From Geobacteraceae bacterium (GTDB lineage: Bacteria; Desulfobacterota; Desulfuromonadia; Geobacterales; Geobacteraceae), in assembly GCA_024281055.1 (NCBI GenBank), contig JAMXLF010000009.1:1-50490 (forward strand): a stretch of 50,490 bases of DNA, written 5' to 3'. How positions within the stretch are numbered: position 1 is the first letter of the stretch; every line of letters begins with the position of its first letter. Under the pieces are notes generated by a model. The model made no database searches and was not told where the DNA came from. It saw nothing but the letters and a program-made list of their open reading frames with translations. The position numbers and the translations under genes were made by a program. This document shows, piece by piece, positions 17,498 to 27,000 of this stretch.

Positions 17498-18001
17498 CTA
17501 AACTCCTTCCAGAACGAGGACATGCAATTCCTTCGGCCCATGCACCCCGATGGTGAGGACCCGCTCGATGTCCGCTGTGCGGGACGGCCCAGTAGTAAGC
17601 GACAGATAGGCGGATTTCGGAGAATTCAACTCGCAGGCAATAATTTCATGGAGGGCATAGAGGTCGGCGACGATCGTCGATCCTTTGACGAATACCGCGT
17701 GGAGGAGCGGCAGGGCCGTGGCGCCTCGTTCCCGCGGGTCGGCCAGTTCCAGAAGAAGGCTGCCGGTCGCGGCTATGCCTGCTTTGGCGAAACTCACGCA
17801 CAGCCGTGCGTCAGCGGCGTCATCGGGGTGAGCGAACGACGTCTCCGTGAAAGCCTCCCTGATCTCCTGCGGCAGGAATGAGGCGCTGATGGGGGCGCCG
17901 GCGGCGAGATCCCTGATGTAAGAAACGCCTTCTGTTACGGAGATAAAGCGTTTTATTGTCGCACCAACCGCTTCCGCCGATCTCTGGAATGCATCGATCA
18001 T
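17498..18001 (-). CDS. lutC: LutC/LldG-family LUD domain protein
   Basis: 167 residues, a short single LUD (DUF162) domain protein. Visible family features are TGSLLLELADPRERGATALPLLH, read as a variant of the LutC ATGSL motif, followed by HAVFVKGSTIVADL and the ending GVHGPKELHVLVL, typical of LutC/LldG. It lacks iron-sulfur cysteine clusters, as expected for this subunit. It is the first gene of a two-gene operon with lutB-lutA, one base apart. A minus-strand promoter at 18043-18071 and a LldR-like operator at 18020-18030 lie directly upstream, so lactate-type induction is probable. Confidence 0.88.
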   Translation of the reverse strand: MIDAFQRSAEAVGATIKRFISVTEGVSYIRDLAAGAPISASFLPQEIREAFTETSFAHPDDAADARLCVSFAKAGIAATGSLLLELADPRERGATALPLLHAVFVKGSTIVADLYALHEIIACELNSPKSAYLSLTTGPSRTADIERVLTIGVHGPKELHVLVLEGV

Positions 18002-18019
18002 AGCCTACTCTCAAATAAG

Positions 18020-18030
18020 TGGTAAAACCT
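18020..18030 (-). promoter_or_regulatory. Candidate FadR/LldR-type operator at the lutC promoter
   Basis: TGGTAAAACCT fits the LldR consensus TNGTNNNACNA at all but the last fixed position. It lies just downstream of the predicted lutC start of transcription, suited to repression by the FadR-family protein encoded at 23131. Confidence 0.5.
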
Positions 18031-18042
18031 GATGACAAATTA

Positions 18043-18071
18043 ACATTAAAATATATAACATCGCATGTCAA
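18043..18071 (-). promoter_or_regulatory. Candidate lutC promoter
   Basis: On the minus strand TTGACA (18066-18071) and TAATGT (18043-18048) are 17 bases apart. The -35 is perfect and the -10 is weak. Transcription would start near 18036. Confidence 0.5.
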
Positions 18072-18100
18072 CTACAAAAATATTCGTTCAAAAATTTTAC

Positions 18101-18127
18101 TTGACGCAAAAAAGGAAAAAGTATAAT
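18101..18127 (+). promoter_or_regulatory. Candidate lactate permease promoter
   Basis: TTGACG (18101-18106) and a perfect TATAAT (18122-18127), spacer 15, which is short and could make the promoter weak or activator-dependent. Two LldR-like sites start right after the -10. Confidence 0.55.
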
Positions 18128-18151
18128 TGGTAATACAACTTTGTAAAACTT
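18128..18151 (+). promoter_or_regulatory. Two adjacent FadR/LldR-type operators ahead of lactate permease
   Basis: TGGTAATACAA (18128-18138) fits TNGTNNNACNA at every fixed position; TTGTAAAACTT (18141-18151) fits all but the last. Their centres are 13 bases apart, and they cover the start of transcription of the permease gene. Confidence 0.55.
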
Positions 18152-18173
18152 TATTTTATTAAGGAGAAAGGGT

Positions 18174-20177
18174 ATGCCGTGGATCCAGATTTACACTCCG
18201 GTAGCAGGTAGTCTCGGGATGTCGGCCATCGTTGCCGCTATCCCCCTCGTCATCATCTTCGTCTGTCTCGCCGTCCTGAAGATGAAGGCTCACAAGGCCG
18301 GTCCGCTGGCCGTCGCCTCGGCCATCGCCATCGCCATCGGTGTCTGGGGAATGCCGGCCAGGCTTGCCGGCCTTGCTACTCTTCAAGGGGCTGCATTCGG
18401 ACTCTTCCCCGTTTTCTACATAGTGATCACTACCCTTTTTCTTTACAATATTACGGTAAGGGGCGGCCAGTTCGAGATAATCCGCGCCTCACTGGCCGGG
18501 GTGACCGCCGACCGGCGGCTCCAGGCGCTTCTGATTGCCTTCTGTTTCGGTGCCTTCATCGAAGGGGCAGCCGGGTTCGGCACGCCGGTCGCCATAGCCG
18601 GTGCCACTCTGGCGGGTCTCGGTTTCCGTCCCCTTTATGCTGCCGGAGTCTGTCTGGTTGCCAACACCGCCCCGGTAGCCTTTGGCGCCATCGGCATCCC
18701 GGTGGTCGCCCTGGCGGGCGTCATGGGGTACAACGACGCCGGCATGATCAAGCTCTCCGCCATGGTGGGGCGCCAGCTTCCGTTCATATCTGCCTTTATC
18801 CCGTTTTACGTGATCATGATCATGGTCGGATGGAAAAAGACCATCGAGGTTCTGCCGGCCATCATAGTGTGCGGCGTAACCTTCGCCGTCTGCCAGTGGG
18901 GTACCGCCAGCTACCTCGGTCCCTACCTCCCCGACATCATTTCGTCGCTCGCCTCTATGGCCGCGTTGGTGCTTCTGCTCCGCGTCTGGCACCCGAAGGA
19001 AATCTGGACCTTCGACCACGAGCCTGATTTTACCGGCAAGGAACAGCATCACTACACGACGGGTGAAGTGTTCCGCGCCTGGGCTCCCTATCTTGCGCTT
19101 ACCGTCATGGTCCTCCTCTGGGGAATCCCGTCGATCAAGACCGCCCTCGACAAGAGTTCGGTACTGATCACCGTGGACGGCCTCCACAACAATATCGTCA
19201 AGAAAGTGTCCAAGCCCGGGGATGGCCTGAAGAAGGCCGAAGCGGTTAAAGCGGAGATCGACCGGCAAGTTGCGGCCCTTGCGTCAGCCGATCCTGGCCT
19301 GGCACCGCTGGTAGCGAAACTGAACGACCTCAAGGTGCTGGAAGACAGGCTTATCGCCGTTGAACAGGGCATTGCCGGCAACACCATCCTGACCGATGAC
19401 CGGCTCAAGGCGTTCGATGCTGTGACCAAAAAGAAGGATGAGATACAGAAACTGTCAAAAGAGCTGACGAGCAAAAGCGCGGTGGCATCATCTGCGGGAA
19501 CAGCTGTCGCCAATGCCGCTCCCGCATCAGTCGCGACCCTGGGCAAGGATCAGCTGAAGCCTCTCGATAAGGCCCTTGCCGACCAGCTGCCGATCAGGCT
19601 TGCCGCCAAATACAACTTCAACTACATGTCGGCCGCCGGCACCGCCATCCTCATCGCGGCCTTCCTGTCAGCGCTCATCTGCGGCGTCGGTTTCGCCGAC
19701 ACCTTCAGGATTCTCGGAAAGACCCTCTTCGACATGCGCTTTCCGGCCGTTACCGTGGCCTCGGTGCTTGCACTGGCCTATGTCATGAACACCTCCGGCA
19801 TGACCAACTGCCTCGGCCTCGTCTTCACCAAGACCGGCCACATCTTCCCCTTCATCGCCCCGTTTCTCGGCTGGCTCGGCGTATTCCTGACCGGTTCCGA
19901 CACCTCCAGCAATGTCTTGTTCGGTGGCCTTCAGAAGGCGACCGCCGAGCAGCTCGGTCTCAACCCGGTCCTCACTGCCGCGGCCAACACCAGCGGCGGT
20001 GTCATGGGCAAGATGATCTCGCCGCAGTCCCTCGCAGTGGCCACCGCCGCAACCGGCATGGTAGGGGAGGAGGGAACCCTCTTCCGTTTTACGCTCAAGC
20101 ACTCACTGTTCCTCACCGTCCTGGTCGGCATCATTGTTTATCTCCAGGCATATGTCATTCCCTGGATGATTCCCTAG
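18174..20177 (+). CDS. lldP: L-lactate permease (LctP family) with an enlarged loop
   Basis: Polytopic inner-membrane lactate/glycolate:H+ symporter, 667 residues. Family signatures include GAFIEGAAGFGTPVAIAG, NTAPVAFGAIG, SAAGTAILIAA and TGSDTSSNVLFGGLQ. Family members such as E. coli LldP have about 550 residues. The extra length lies between GLHNNIV (about 337) and KYNFNYMSAAG (about 479), where relatives have about 30 residues. This insert is rich in Lys, Asp, Glu and Ala, is predicted to be helical or coiled coil, and is soluble. AAGGAG at 18161-18166 sets the start. It heads the right arm of the lactate cluster and is probably LldR-controlled. Confidence 0.93.
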   Translation: MPWIQIYTPVAGSLGMSAIVAAIPLVIIFVCLAVLKMKAHKAGPLAVASAIAIAIGVWGMPARLAGLATLQGAAFGLFPVFYIVITTLFLYNITVRGGQFEIIRASLAGVTADRRLQALLIAFCFGAFIEGAAGFGTPVAIAGATLAGLGFRPLYAAGVCLVANTAPVAFGAIGIPVVALAGVMGYNDAGMIKLSAMVGRQLPFISAFIPFYVIMIMVGWKKTIEVLPAIIVCGVTFAVCQWGTASYLGPYLPDIISSLASMAALVLLLRVWHPKEIWTFDHEPDFTGKEQHHYTTGEVFRAWAPYLALTVMVLLWGIPSIKTALDKSSVLITVDGLHNNIVKKVSKPGDGLKKAEAVKAEIDRQVAALASADPGLAPLVAKLNDLKVLEDRLIAVEQGIAGNTILTDDRLKAFDAVTKKKDEIQKLSKELTSKSAVASSAGTAVANAAPASVATLGKDQLKPLDKALADQLPIRLAAKYNFNYMSAAGTAILIAAFLSALICGVGFADTFRILGKTLFDMRFPAVTVASVLALAYVMNTSGMTNCLGLVFTKTGHIFPFIAPFLGWLGVFLTGSDTSSNVLFGGLQKATAEQLGLNPVLTAAANTSGGVMGKMISPQSLAVATAATGMVGEEGTLFRFTLKHSLFLTVLVGIIVYLQAYVIPWMIP

Positions 20178-20211
20178 TGAGAGTCCGTAAGGCGCCATTC
20201 TGGAGACCGAG

Positions 20212-20379
20212 ATGCAACGGATGAAAGATAAACCCCGGTACAATGTCGTATCCATGCGGGTCACCGATGAGGAATTGGAAGTTCTTGAACGGGCAACCCG
20301 CATCACCCAAAAAAACGTTTCCGCCCTCATGAGAGAGGCAATGTGGCTTTTGCAACGTGACCTGGAAAGGGTACGATAG
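20212..20379 (+). CDS. Small ribbon-helix-helix protein
   Basis: 55 codons, starting MQRMKDKPRYNVVSMRVTDE. A beta strand (NVVSMRVT) followed by two helices (DEELEVLERATRIT and VSALMREAMWLLQRD) fits the MetJ/Arc ribbon-helix-helix fold, which binds DNA as a dimer. GGAG lies 6 bases before the ATG. It lies between the permease and glcD in the same direction, 34 and 51 bases from them. No toxin gene is next to it, so a local regulator is more likely than an antitoxin; this is inference. Confidence 0.7.
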   Translation: MQRMKDKPRYNVVSMRVTDEELEVLERATRITQKNVSALMREAMWLLQRDLERVR

Positions 20380-20430
20380 GTAATCCGTCCGGGGCCGCGG
20401 GTAGTGGTCGGCATTGAAGAAAGGGAAATC

Positions 20431-21804
20431 ATGGATCAATCATTAGTCAAAGAGTTGGGTGCCATAGTCGGGCCTGAAAATATCATTGCCGACCCCGAAG
20501 GGCTCGCCTGTTACGGCTACGATTCCACGCCGCAACTGGAGAGCCGGCCGGGACTCGTGCTTCTTCCGGGGACTGGTGAGGAAATCTCCCGGATCATGAC
20601 CCGTTGCCACTCCGCTGGCGTCAGTGTGACCCCTCGCGGTTCGGGAACCAACCTTTCCGGTGGCTCAATCTCGGCGAACGGGGGGGTGGTTATCCAGACT
20701 AGCCGCCTCAACAGAATTCTGGAGATTGACGAGGAAAACCTGACGGCGCGGGTCGAAGCGGGAGTGATCACGAGCGCGCTCCATCAGGCGGTGGAGGCCC
20801 GGGGGCTTTTCTATCCACCTGACCCCGGCAGCATGAACATCTCTACCATGGGGGGGAATGTGGCCGAGAATTCCGGCGGGCTGCGGGGCCTCAAGTATGG
20901 TGTAACGTCCGATTATGTCATGGGGCTCAGCACCATCCTTGCCGACGGCCAGCCTCTTGTGACCGGCGGGAAAGCGGTGAAGAATGTGGCCGGTTACAGT
21001 CTGAACGATCTCCTCGTCTCGTCCGAGGGGACCCTCGGCATTTTCACGGAGATCCTGGTGAATCTGATCCCAAAGCCTCTGGCCAAGAAAACCATGCTTG
21101 TCCATTTCCCCGAACTGGAACAGGCAGCCCTCACGGTATCCCACATCATCGCCGCGCGGATCATTCCGGCCACCCTCGAATTCCTCGACCGGGTGACAAT
21201 CAGGTGCGTCGAAGAATACGCCCATGTCGGGCTGCCGCTCGATGTGGAAGCGGTTCTCCTCATTGAGGTGGACGGGCATCCGGCCGTGGTGGAAGAGGAG
21301 GCGGCAGCCGTCAGGGATATCTGCGAAAAACACCGCTGTTCTTTCTTCCAGACTGCGGCCACGGCCGATGAGGCTTTGAAGCTCGCCACCGCCCGACGGG
21401 TAGCGCTGTCGGCCCTGGCGCGGATGCGTCCGACTACCATCCTGGAGGATGCCACTGTCCCCCGGAGCTGCATCGAGCCGATGGTAAAGCTGATCCAGGA
21501 GATTGCCGCAAAGTACAGTGTGACCATCGGTACCTTCGGCCACGCCGGTGACGGGAATCTCCATCCCACCTGTCTGACCGACGAGCGGGACAGGGAAGAG
21601 ATCGCCCGTGCCCACCATGCCTTCGAGGAAATTTTTGACGCCGCCATCGCAATGGGGGGGACCATAACCGGGGAGCATGGTGTCGGGATGGCCAAGAAGC
21701 GGTATTTGCCAAAGCTGGTGGGAGAGGCTGGAATCAGGGTGATGCTGAGGATCAAGAGGGCGTTCGATCCGCAGGGAATACTGAATCCGGGAAAGGCCTT
21801 TTGA
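20431..21804 (+). CDS. glcD: FAD-linked 2-hydroxyacid oxidase, GlcD-like
   Basis: 457 residues, the usual GlcD/D-lactate dehydrogenase length. The N-terminal FAD-binding (PCMH/VAO) domain shows VTPRGSGTNLSGGS, PPDPGSMNISTMGGNVAENSGG and VKNVAGYSLNDL; the C-terminal cap ends with GTFGHAGDGNLHPT, GEHGVGMAK and the closing DPQGILNPGK. It oxidises glycolate or D-lactate to the 2-oxoacid, passing electrons to GlcF; which substrate is used cannot be told. The ATG at 20431 has AAGGGA ahead and is preferred to a GTG at 20404. The stop overlaps the glcF start (TGATG), so the two subunits are coupled. Confidence 0.92.
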   Translation: MDQSLVKELGAIVGPENIIADPEGLACYGYDSTPQLESRPGLVLLPGTGEEISRIMTRCHSAGVSVTPRGSGTNLSGGSISANGGVVIQTSRLNRILEIDEENLTARVEAGVITSALHQAVEARGLFYPPDPGSMNISTMGGNVAENSGGLRGLKYGVTSDYVMGLSTILADGQPLVTGGKAVKNVAGYSLNDLLVSSEGTLGIFTEILVNLIPKPLAKKTMLVHFPELEQAALTVSHIIAARIIPATLEFLDRVTIRCVEEYAHVGLPLDVEAVLLIEVDGHPAVVEEEAAAVRDICEKHRCSFFQTAATADEALKLATARRVALSALARMRPTTILEDATVPRSCIEPMVKLIQEIAAKYSVTIGTFGHAGDGNLHPTCLTDERDREEIARAHHAFEEIFDAAIAMGGTITGEHGVGMAKKRYLPKLVGEAGIRVMLRIKRAFDPQGILNPGKAF

Positions 21805-23054
21805 TGGATTACGGAAAGCTGATCAATTGCATGCGCTGCGGCATGTGTCTCCCCCATTGCCCCACGTACCGTGAGACATTTCACGAGACCGCCTCACCGC
21901 GGGGACGGGTGGCCCTCGTCAGAAAGTTTCAGGAAGGAGAGCTCGACATCAGTGACCGGCTCATCGAGTACCTCTCCCTGTGCCTCGACTGCCAGGCATG
22001 CGCCACGGCCTGTCCCTGCGGGGTGAATGCCGGCGAGCTCGTCGCGGAATTCAAGTGTGAAAAGAAGGCAGAGGAGGGGCTTAGTTTTATGGAGGAGGTT
22101 GTCCTGCGGCGACTTCTCCCCCATCCTGACCGGCTCGAAGCCGCCACGGCACCGCTTCGCCTCTACCAGAACAGCGGGCTTCAGAAGGTGGTGCGGAAGC
22201 TTGGCATCCTTAAGATGTTCCCCCCTGCCATGGAACGGATGGAAGACCTTCTTCCGGCCCTCCCGGCACAGCCACTGCGCCGAACCCTCCAGGAGGTTAC
22301 CCCGGCAGAGGGGAAGGAACGCGGGACCGTCGGCTTTTTCCTCGGTTGCGTGATGAGTCTCGTCTTTTCCGAGGCGAGCCTTGCCACGGTGAGGTTGCTC
22401 ACTGCCCTTGGGTACCGGGTCATAACGCCCAAAGAGCAGAAATGCTGCGGCGCCCCGAATATCCTTGCCGCGGATCGAAAGGGGCTGCTCGATGCGGCGC
22501 GCTTCAACTGTGAGCTTTTCTCAGGCTACGAGCTTGATTACATCATCACCGACTGTGGGGGCTGCGGCGCAGAGCTGAAGAAATACGGCCACCATCTGGA
22601 GGGAAACGGACAGGCAGCTCTTTTTAGCACCAAAGTCCGGGACATCTCACAGATACTCCACGATCATGCTGACCTGCTCAGGGAAAAGTTGACGCCTCTT
22701 CCGCTAAAAGTAACATATCACGACCCCTGTCATATCGCCCATTGCCAGGGGATAACAAAGGAGCCGCGAGAGTTACTCCGGCTTGTCCCGGAACTCGACT
22801 ATCGGGAATTGCCCGGTGCCGATTCCTGTTGCGGCAGTGCGGGTACTTATAACATCGAGAAGCCGGAGATGTCCGATCGAATCTTGCAGCGCAAACTGGA
22901 AAATATCCACGCCACCGGGGCCGAGTATCTGGTTACCGGAAACCCGGGGTGCCTCCTGCAGCTCAGGAAAGGGCTGGCCGCGGCCGGTTCGTCTGTCAGG
23001 GCGGTCCATGTAACCGAGCTTCTGGCGGCCAGTTTAGGGGGCGACTGGGGATAA
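21804..23054 (+). CDS. glcF: Iron-sulfur subunit, GlcF-like
   Basis: 416 residues. Two 4Fe-4S motifs lie at the start (C9, C12, C15, C19 and C60, C63, C66, C70). Two CCG domains follow: KCCGAPNIL in the first, and HDPCHIAH with SCCGSAGTYN in the second. The protein carries electrons from the flavin subunit GlcD to the membrane pool. Its C-terminal half is a distant relative of the LutA half of the lutB-lutA fusion. The ATG overlaps the glcD stop by one base. A terminator at 23091 ends the unit. Confidence 0.92.
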   Translation: MDYGKLINCMRCGMCLPHCPTYRETFHETASPRGRVALVRKFQEGELDISDRLIEYLSLCLDCQACATACPCGVNAGELVAEFKCEKKAEEGLSFMEEVVLRRLLPHPDRLEAATAPLRLYQNSGLQKVVRKLGILKMFPPAMERMEDLLPALPAQPLRRTLQEVTPAEGKERGTVGFFLGCVMSLVFSEASLATVRLLTALGYRVITPKEQKCCGAPNILAADRKGLLDAARFNCELFSGYELDYIITDCGGCGAELKKYGHHLEGNGQAALFSTKVRDISQILHDHADLLREKLTPLPLKVTYHDPCHIAHCQGITKEPRELLRLVPELDYRELPGADSCCGSAGTYNIEKPEMSDRILQRKLENIHATGAEYLVTGNPGCLLQLRKGLAAAGSSVRAVHVTELLAASLGGDWG

Positions 23055-23090
23055 ATGTATTGCCATTAAGGGACAAATCATGTAGTTAAT

Positions 23091-23118
23091 AGGAGGTTGA
23101 AGGTAACCTCCTTTTTTT
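23091..23118 (+). terminator. Rho-independent terminator between glcF and the FadR-type gene
   Basis: Eight-base arms AGGAGGTT/AACCTCCT with a 6-base loop, followed by seven T. It lies only 12 bases before the regulator start, so that gene is read either from leakage or from a promoter overlapping glcF. Confidence 0.8.
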
Positions 23119-23130
23119 ACAGGAAAATCC

Positions 23131-23850
23131 ATGGTCTTCAAACCGATCAGGCCGAAGAAGGTATCCTCGCAGATTGCCGAGCAGATCCGCTCGTCCATAT
23201 TGGCTGGAGAGTTTAATCCCGGTGATAAGCTTCCCCCCGAAAGAGAGCTGGCCGAGATGTTCGGCGTCTCTCGTCCCTCGGTCAGGGAGGCGCTGAACAT
23301 CCTCTCCGCAGCCGGCTTGGTGGAGTCATATCAGGGCGGAGGTACCGTAGTCAAGTCCCTGATTGAGACAACCACGGGTCCCCCCCTTTCGGAGTTGATC
23401 AAGGCTGAGAGGGAGCGGGCCCTGGACGTCATCGAGGTGCGCAAGAGCATGGAGGCGTGGACGGCATACTACGCCGCGCAGCGAGCACTTCCCGACGATT
23501 TGCGTCGGTTAGAGACTATTGTTGCAGAGATGGAGCAGAATCTCGGTGGGATGAAGTCGTCTCAGGATCTGGATGCAAATTTCCACATCGTGATCGCACA
23601 AGCCACTCACAATGTAGTCTGGCTCCATATGATGCAGAGCATCTTTGATGCCATGAAGGAATTCCAGCAGGGCGTTTGGCGGGCGGTTTACCTGACTGAG
23701 GAGGATCATCGGCTTCTTTATAAGCATCACAGAGCAGTGTTCGAAGCTATTCGGGACCGGAATCCGGAAAAGGCGAGAGACGAGATGCTAACCCATCTTA
23801 CGTTCGCCGAGCAGAGAAGCAGTGTTTACGTGAGGCAGGCGAGAGAATAG
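23131..23850 (+). CDS. FadR-subfamily GntR regulator, probably LldR/PdhR-like
   Basis: 239 residues. The N-terminal winged helix has the GntR signature (QIAEQIRSSILAGEF, GDKLPPERELAEMFGVSRPS, VREALNILSAAGLVES). The C-terminal FCD domain has the metal-ligand pattern: DANFHIVIAQATHN and later HHRAVFEAIRDRN. FCD regulators of the LldR/GlcC/PdhR kind respond to small 2-hydroxy or 2-oxo acids. The location at the end of the lactate/glycolate cluster, plus three TNGTNNNACNA-type sites in the lutC-lldP region, points to local control of lactate use. Effector identity is inferred. Confidence 0.9.
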   Translation: MVFKPIRPKKVSSQIAEQIRSSILAGEFNPGDKLPPERELAEMFGVSRPSVREALNILSAAGLVESYQGGGTVVKSLIETTTGPPLSELIKAERERALDVIEVRKSMEAWTAYYAAQRALPDDLRRLETIVAEMEQNLGGMKSSQDLDANFHIVIAQATHNVVWLHMMQSIFDAMKEFQQGVWRAVYLTEEDHRLLYKHHRAVFEAIRDRNPEKARDEMLTHLTFAEQRSSVYVRQARE

Positions 23851-23855
23851 GGTAC

Positions 23856-23882
23856 AAGCCCATGGAACTTTTCCATGGGCTT
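23856..23882 (+). terminator. Hairpin terminator after the FadR-type gene
   Basis: Twelve-base perfect arms (AAGCCCATGGAA and its complement) around a 3-base loop, followed by a weak T tract (TTTGTTG). It marks the end of the lactate cluster and the left limit of the accessory segment. Confidence 0.7.
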
Positions 23883-23956
23883 TGTTGCGGAAAGTCGAAG
23901 GAGTGGTAAATTTTACTCACTGCTACAACCGCTTACTCGCTGCAGCACGACACCAA

Positions 23957-23976
23957 ACGGTAGCAAAACGGTAGCA
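23957..23976 (+). repeat. GGTAGCA direct repeats, left side of the island
   Basis: Two copies of ACGGTAGCA at 23957-23965 and 23968-23976, 11 bases apart. Like repeats in the same orientation lie 3.7 kb away at 27676-27710. Short direct repeats of this kind are typical arm-type sites of tyrosine integrases near the ends of tRNA-borne elements. Confidence 0.55.
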
Positions 23977-24013
23977 CAAAGGAGGTCGTCAGTAAGAGAT
24001 GTTTTGTGGTTCC

Positions 24014-27000
24014 CTATACTGGGCCATTAGACTTTTCTATCATTTCGTTCATAAACTTCCGCAATTTTTCAAATGGTGGATCGACGATATCAGGGTGAAT
24101 TACTGGATCCTCGATTCCTTTCATCGCCGCACAGGCAGGATCATTGGGGCCAATTTGCCATGCCGGCACAACACGAAGTCGTCGTTTCTCTATTGAAAGA
24201 TCACTCGCATATGGTGGCATAGACTGAATAGCAGCCAAGAAGCCAGGCGCTAAACGATAGCGACCAAATTTCTTATAAATATAAAGAAATCGATCCAAAT
24301 TGGTACTATCTGTTGGCTCCATATCCTGCATTCGGTGTACTTGTAAGAAACGTTCCATCTTCTTTATCCTGCTGCACAGGTATTGTTCATTTACGCTTAT
24401 GGCTACCCTATAATGGGCAGGGTAATGTCGATGTATACCTGTTATAATGGTAATGCCTACCCACTCATCGTGGTCAATTTCTCCTAAACGTTTTCGCCAC
24501 CCACGGAAAATTTTCTTGCCTGCCTCAAAGTCCTTAAACGCCAGGATTAATTCGGGAATAGGTGGATCTTCCGGGCAGATAGCGAATCCCAAGCCGCGCC
24601 ATTGAGCTTTGTCCCACAAAGGCATGTTAATCGGGGATAGAATCCGGAGGTCCCGGTGCTTGAGACCATCAATGCCAAAAAGAGAATCAGGAGGTGGTCC
24701 CTCAGCAAAAGTGAACCCGGCAGTATCTGCCTCTTTCTTTGCCTCTTTCTCTTTATCTGTCAGCTGTGATGCTTTCCAGGGCTTGTTACGTTTTGGCTTC
24801 AGGCATTCAGTTATCGATTCATCGACCCAATCTTGAAGACGGTACTTGGGCTTGTCAGTTAAAACGTTGGTGAGAGCTAATGGCGATTGGGCAGCCCAAA
24901 AGGCTCGATCTTGGGCACGATCTTTAGAAAAAAGCTCTTCGAGTGATTTCAGTGAAAAGGGCACTTGAAGCTCCGCAACGAATATGGCCAATAGTTCAGA
25001 AAGTGAATGCTGGTACCCACTGTCTTGTACCAATCGTGAAGGAATTGTTTTGGGGTGTAATATTACGATGTGAGTTTCTCCACAGTCGTCTTCTTCCACA
25101 CGGGAGCGGATAATTGCACCTGATAGCTCAGCTTCCTTGATTTCCATCTTCAAATAAGGGCGGGCGGAATAATGTCTCTTCAACTTAACTGCTGTTGAAA
25201 GAAAAGACTCCAGAAACGCTAAAATGCCTTCTCCCATAAGAATAGAAGTAGGATTATTCTCCGCTTCCAGTGAAATCTCACAGCCCATTATTACTGTCCG
25301 CATTACGACATTATCGTCAAGGTGCCATTCCGCTTCTATAGGTAAATCAGCAGCTGCAGGTTGCTCCAGCCACTGAGAAAAGAACTTGTCCAAATCACCA
25401 TCTGGATCTCTATATTCTGTTCGAAACATATCCTCATAGCCAAGCGAAAATAAAGCAGCACCGCGCGCCATAAAAAGGGAAAAGTGTTCCAATATGCCTG
25501 CTGCATAGTTCAACTTGGGCCAATCTGCAAAGCGGGTCCTAAGAACCAGAATGCCTAGAACCACATCCATCAAGCCGAACTCTTCTTCAATTCTTTTTCT
25601 GGCCTCCTCGTTCAGTTCCAAAACACGGCTGATTAATCCCAGCCATTCAATCCACACCAGGACGCACGGCACCCGTCCAAGCTGCATCTCCACCCACACC
25701 AACTTGCGAATCAGGGGCAATGCCTGAGGAGCAATTTGCCCGCCTTTGGCATACTCGTATAAAGTGCGATCCAGAGCAACGATAAGATTCGCCCTTGCTG
25801 CCCATAAAAGTCCAGCTGCTTCATACCCCATCGCAGCTCCTACAACGGACTGCACGAATTCCTTTTTATGTTCGTCTTGCCCGAGAAGGCATATTGCTTT
25901 GGTAAACTCGTTAATGGCATCGTAAGTCTTACCCGTGTCAAGCTTCTGGAAGCCTCGTTCTAAGCGCAATTTTCCTTGCTCGGCCTCACCGACTCGCTTG
26001 TTCTGCAACTGAATAATAGCCTCAAAGAGTTCATCATAGGTTTCATCGTCAGCCGCGACGTGACCAAGTTCCTGGACGATTCGAACAACAGGCTCAACCG
26101 GATAATCTATGTGGCCTTCTGCTTTTTCCAAGATATCCCTGAGATTGGCGATCACCGAGGGTAATCGCTCCCTGTCGATAGCTGCATCAAGCAAGTCCAT
26201 CAATACAAGTTCAGTTCGAGCCCAGAGAGCACTGGTTGGTTTATCTAACATCGAAGCGTGACGCAATAGCGCTTCGCGCAACCTTTTGGTATAGGTAGTC
26301 CAGTCTTCATCGTTGTGCAAAGTGCCCTGTACTTGTCTCCAGGTGTTCCCGACTTGCCACAAATTAACCAAGTACTCAAGATCCCAAACCCACTCGGAGT
26401 TGATAACCAGAGGCTCTGCAATTTTGAAGAGTCGATCAAACTCAGTGAAGTCGTCGAACCACCAGTTTGCAGTCCAAGCCCTTTGGTAAACAATCCTGAA
26501 GACTTGCCTTAAATCATTTCTTTTCCGGGCTATGCGCTCGGCTTGATCAAATCGGCCATCGATTTCTGCCCTTGGGCGACCGAGGCCACGGGCAAGCAGT
26601 GCTGCCTGCAGACAGTCTTCGACGAGTTGATACTCGGAGTTTAGGTAGCGAGTTTGGTCTTGGATCAACCCATCGAGTTCATCAAGGTCACGCTTGCGCT
26701 TAGCGTCCAATGGTCCACAGGTAGCCTTTGATTCAAAACGCAGTGGATCGACATCTAAGGTTTGGAAAACCACATCCCAACGATGATGCTGAAAAACTTT
26801 ATCCATTATCCAGGTACGGTCCAGAACTCGAACATCAACATTCCATTGTTTCCGTAATTCATCTTCAACAGCAGCTCTGTCACGGTCACTGACCGCTTGG
26901 TTTGTCATGAAATAGATCACAGAATAATTACGGCCAGTGCCAAGTATCTTGCGAACATCGTCCTTAGCTTTTGGACGCCATTTCTTTTTGGCACTAAAGG

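Noticed and set aside
23883-24000. Search for a copy of the tRNA-Leu 3' end (attachment site) at the left of the island
   Set aside because: Only a weak likeness (TTGTTGCGG against TTGGTGCGG) was seen, too short to call an attachment site.
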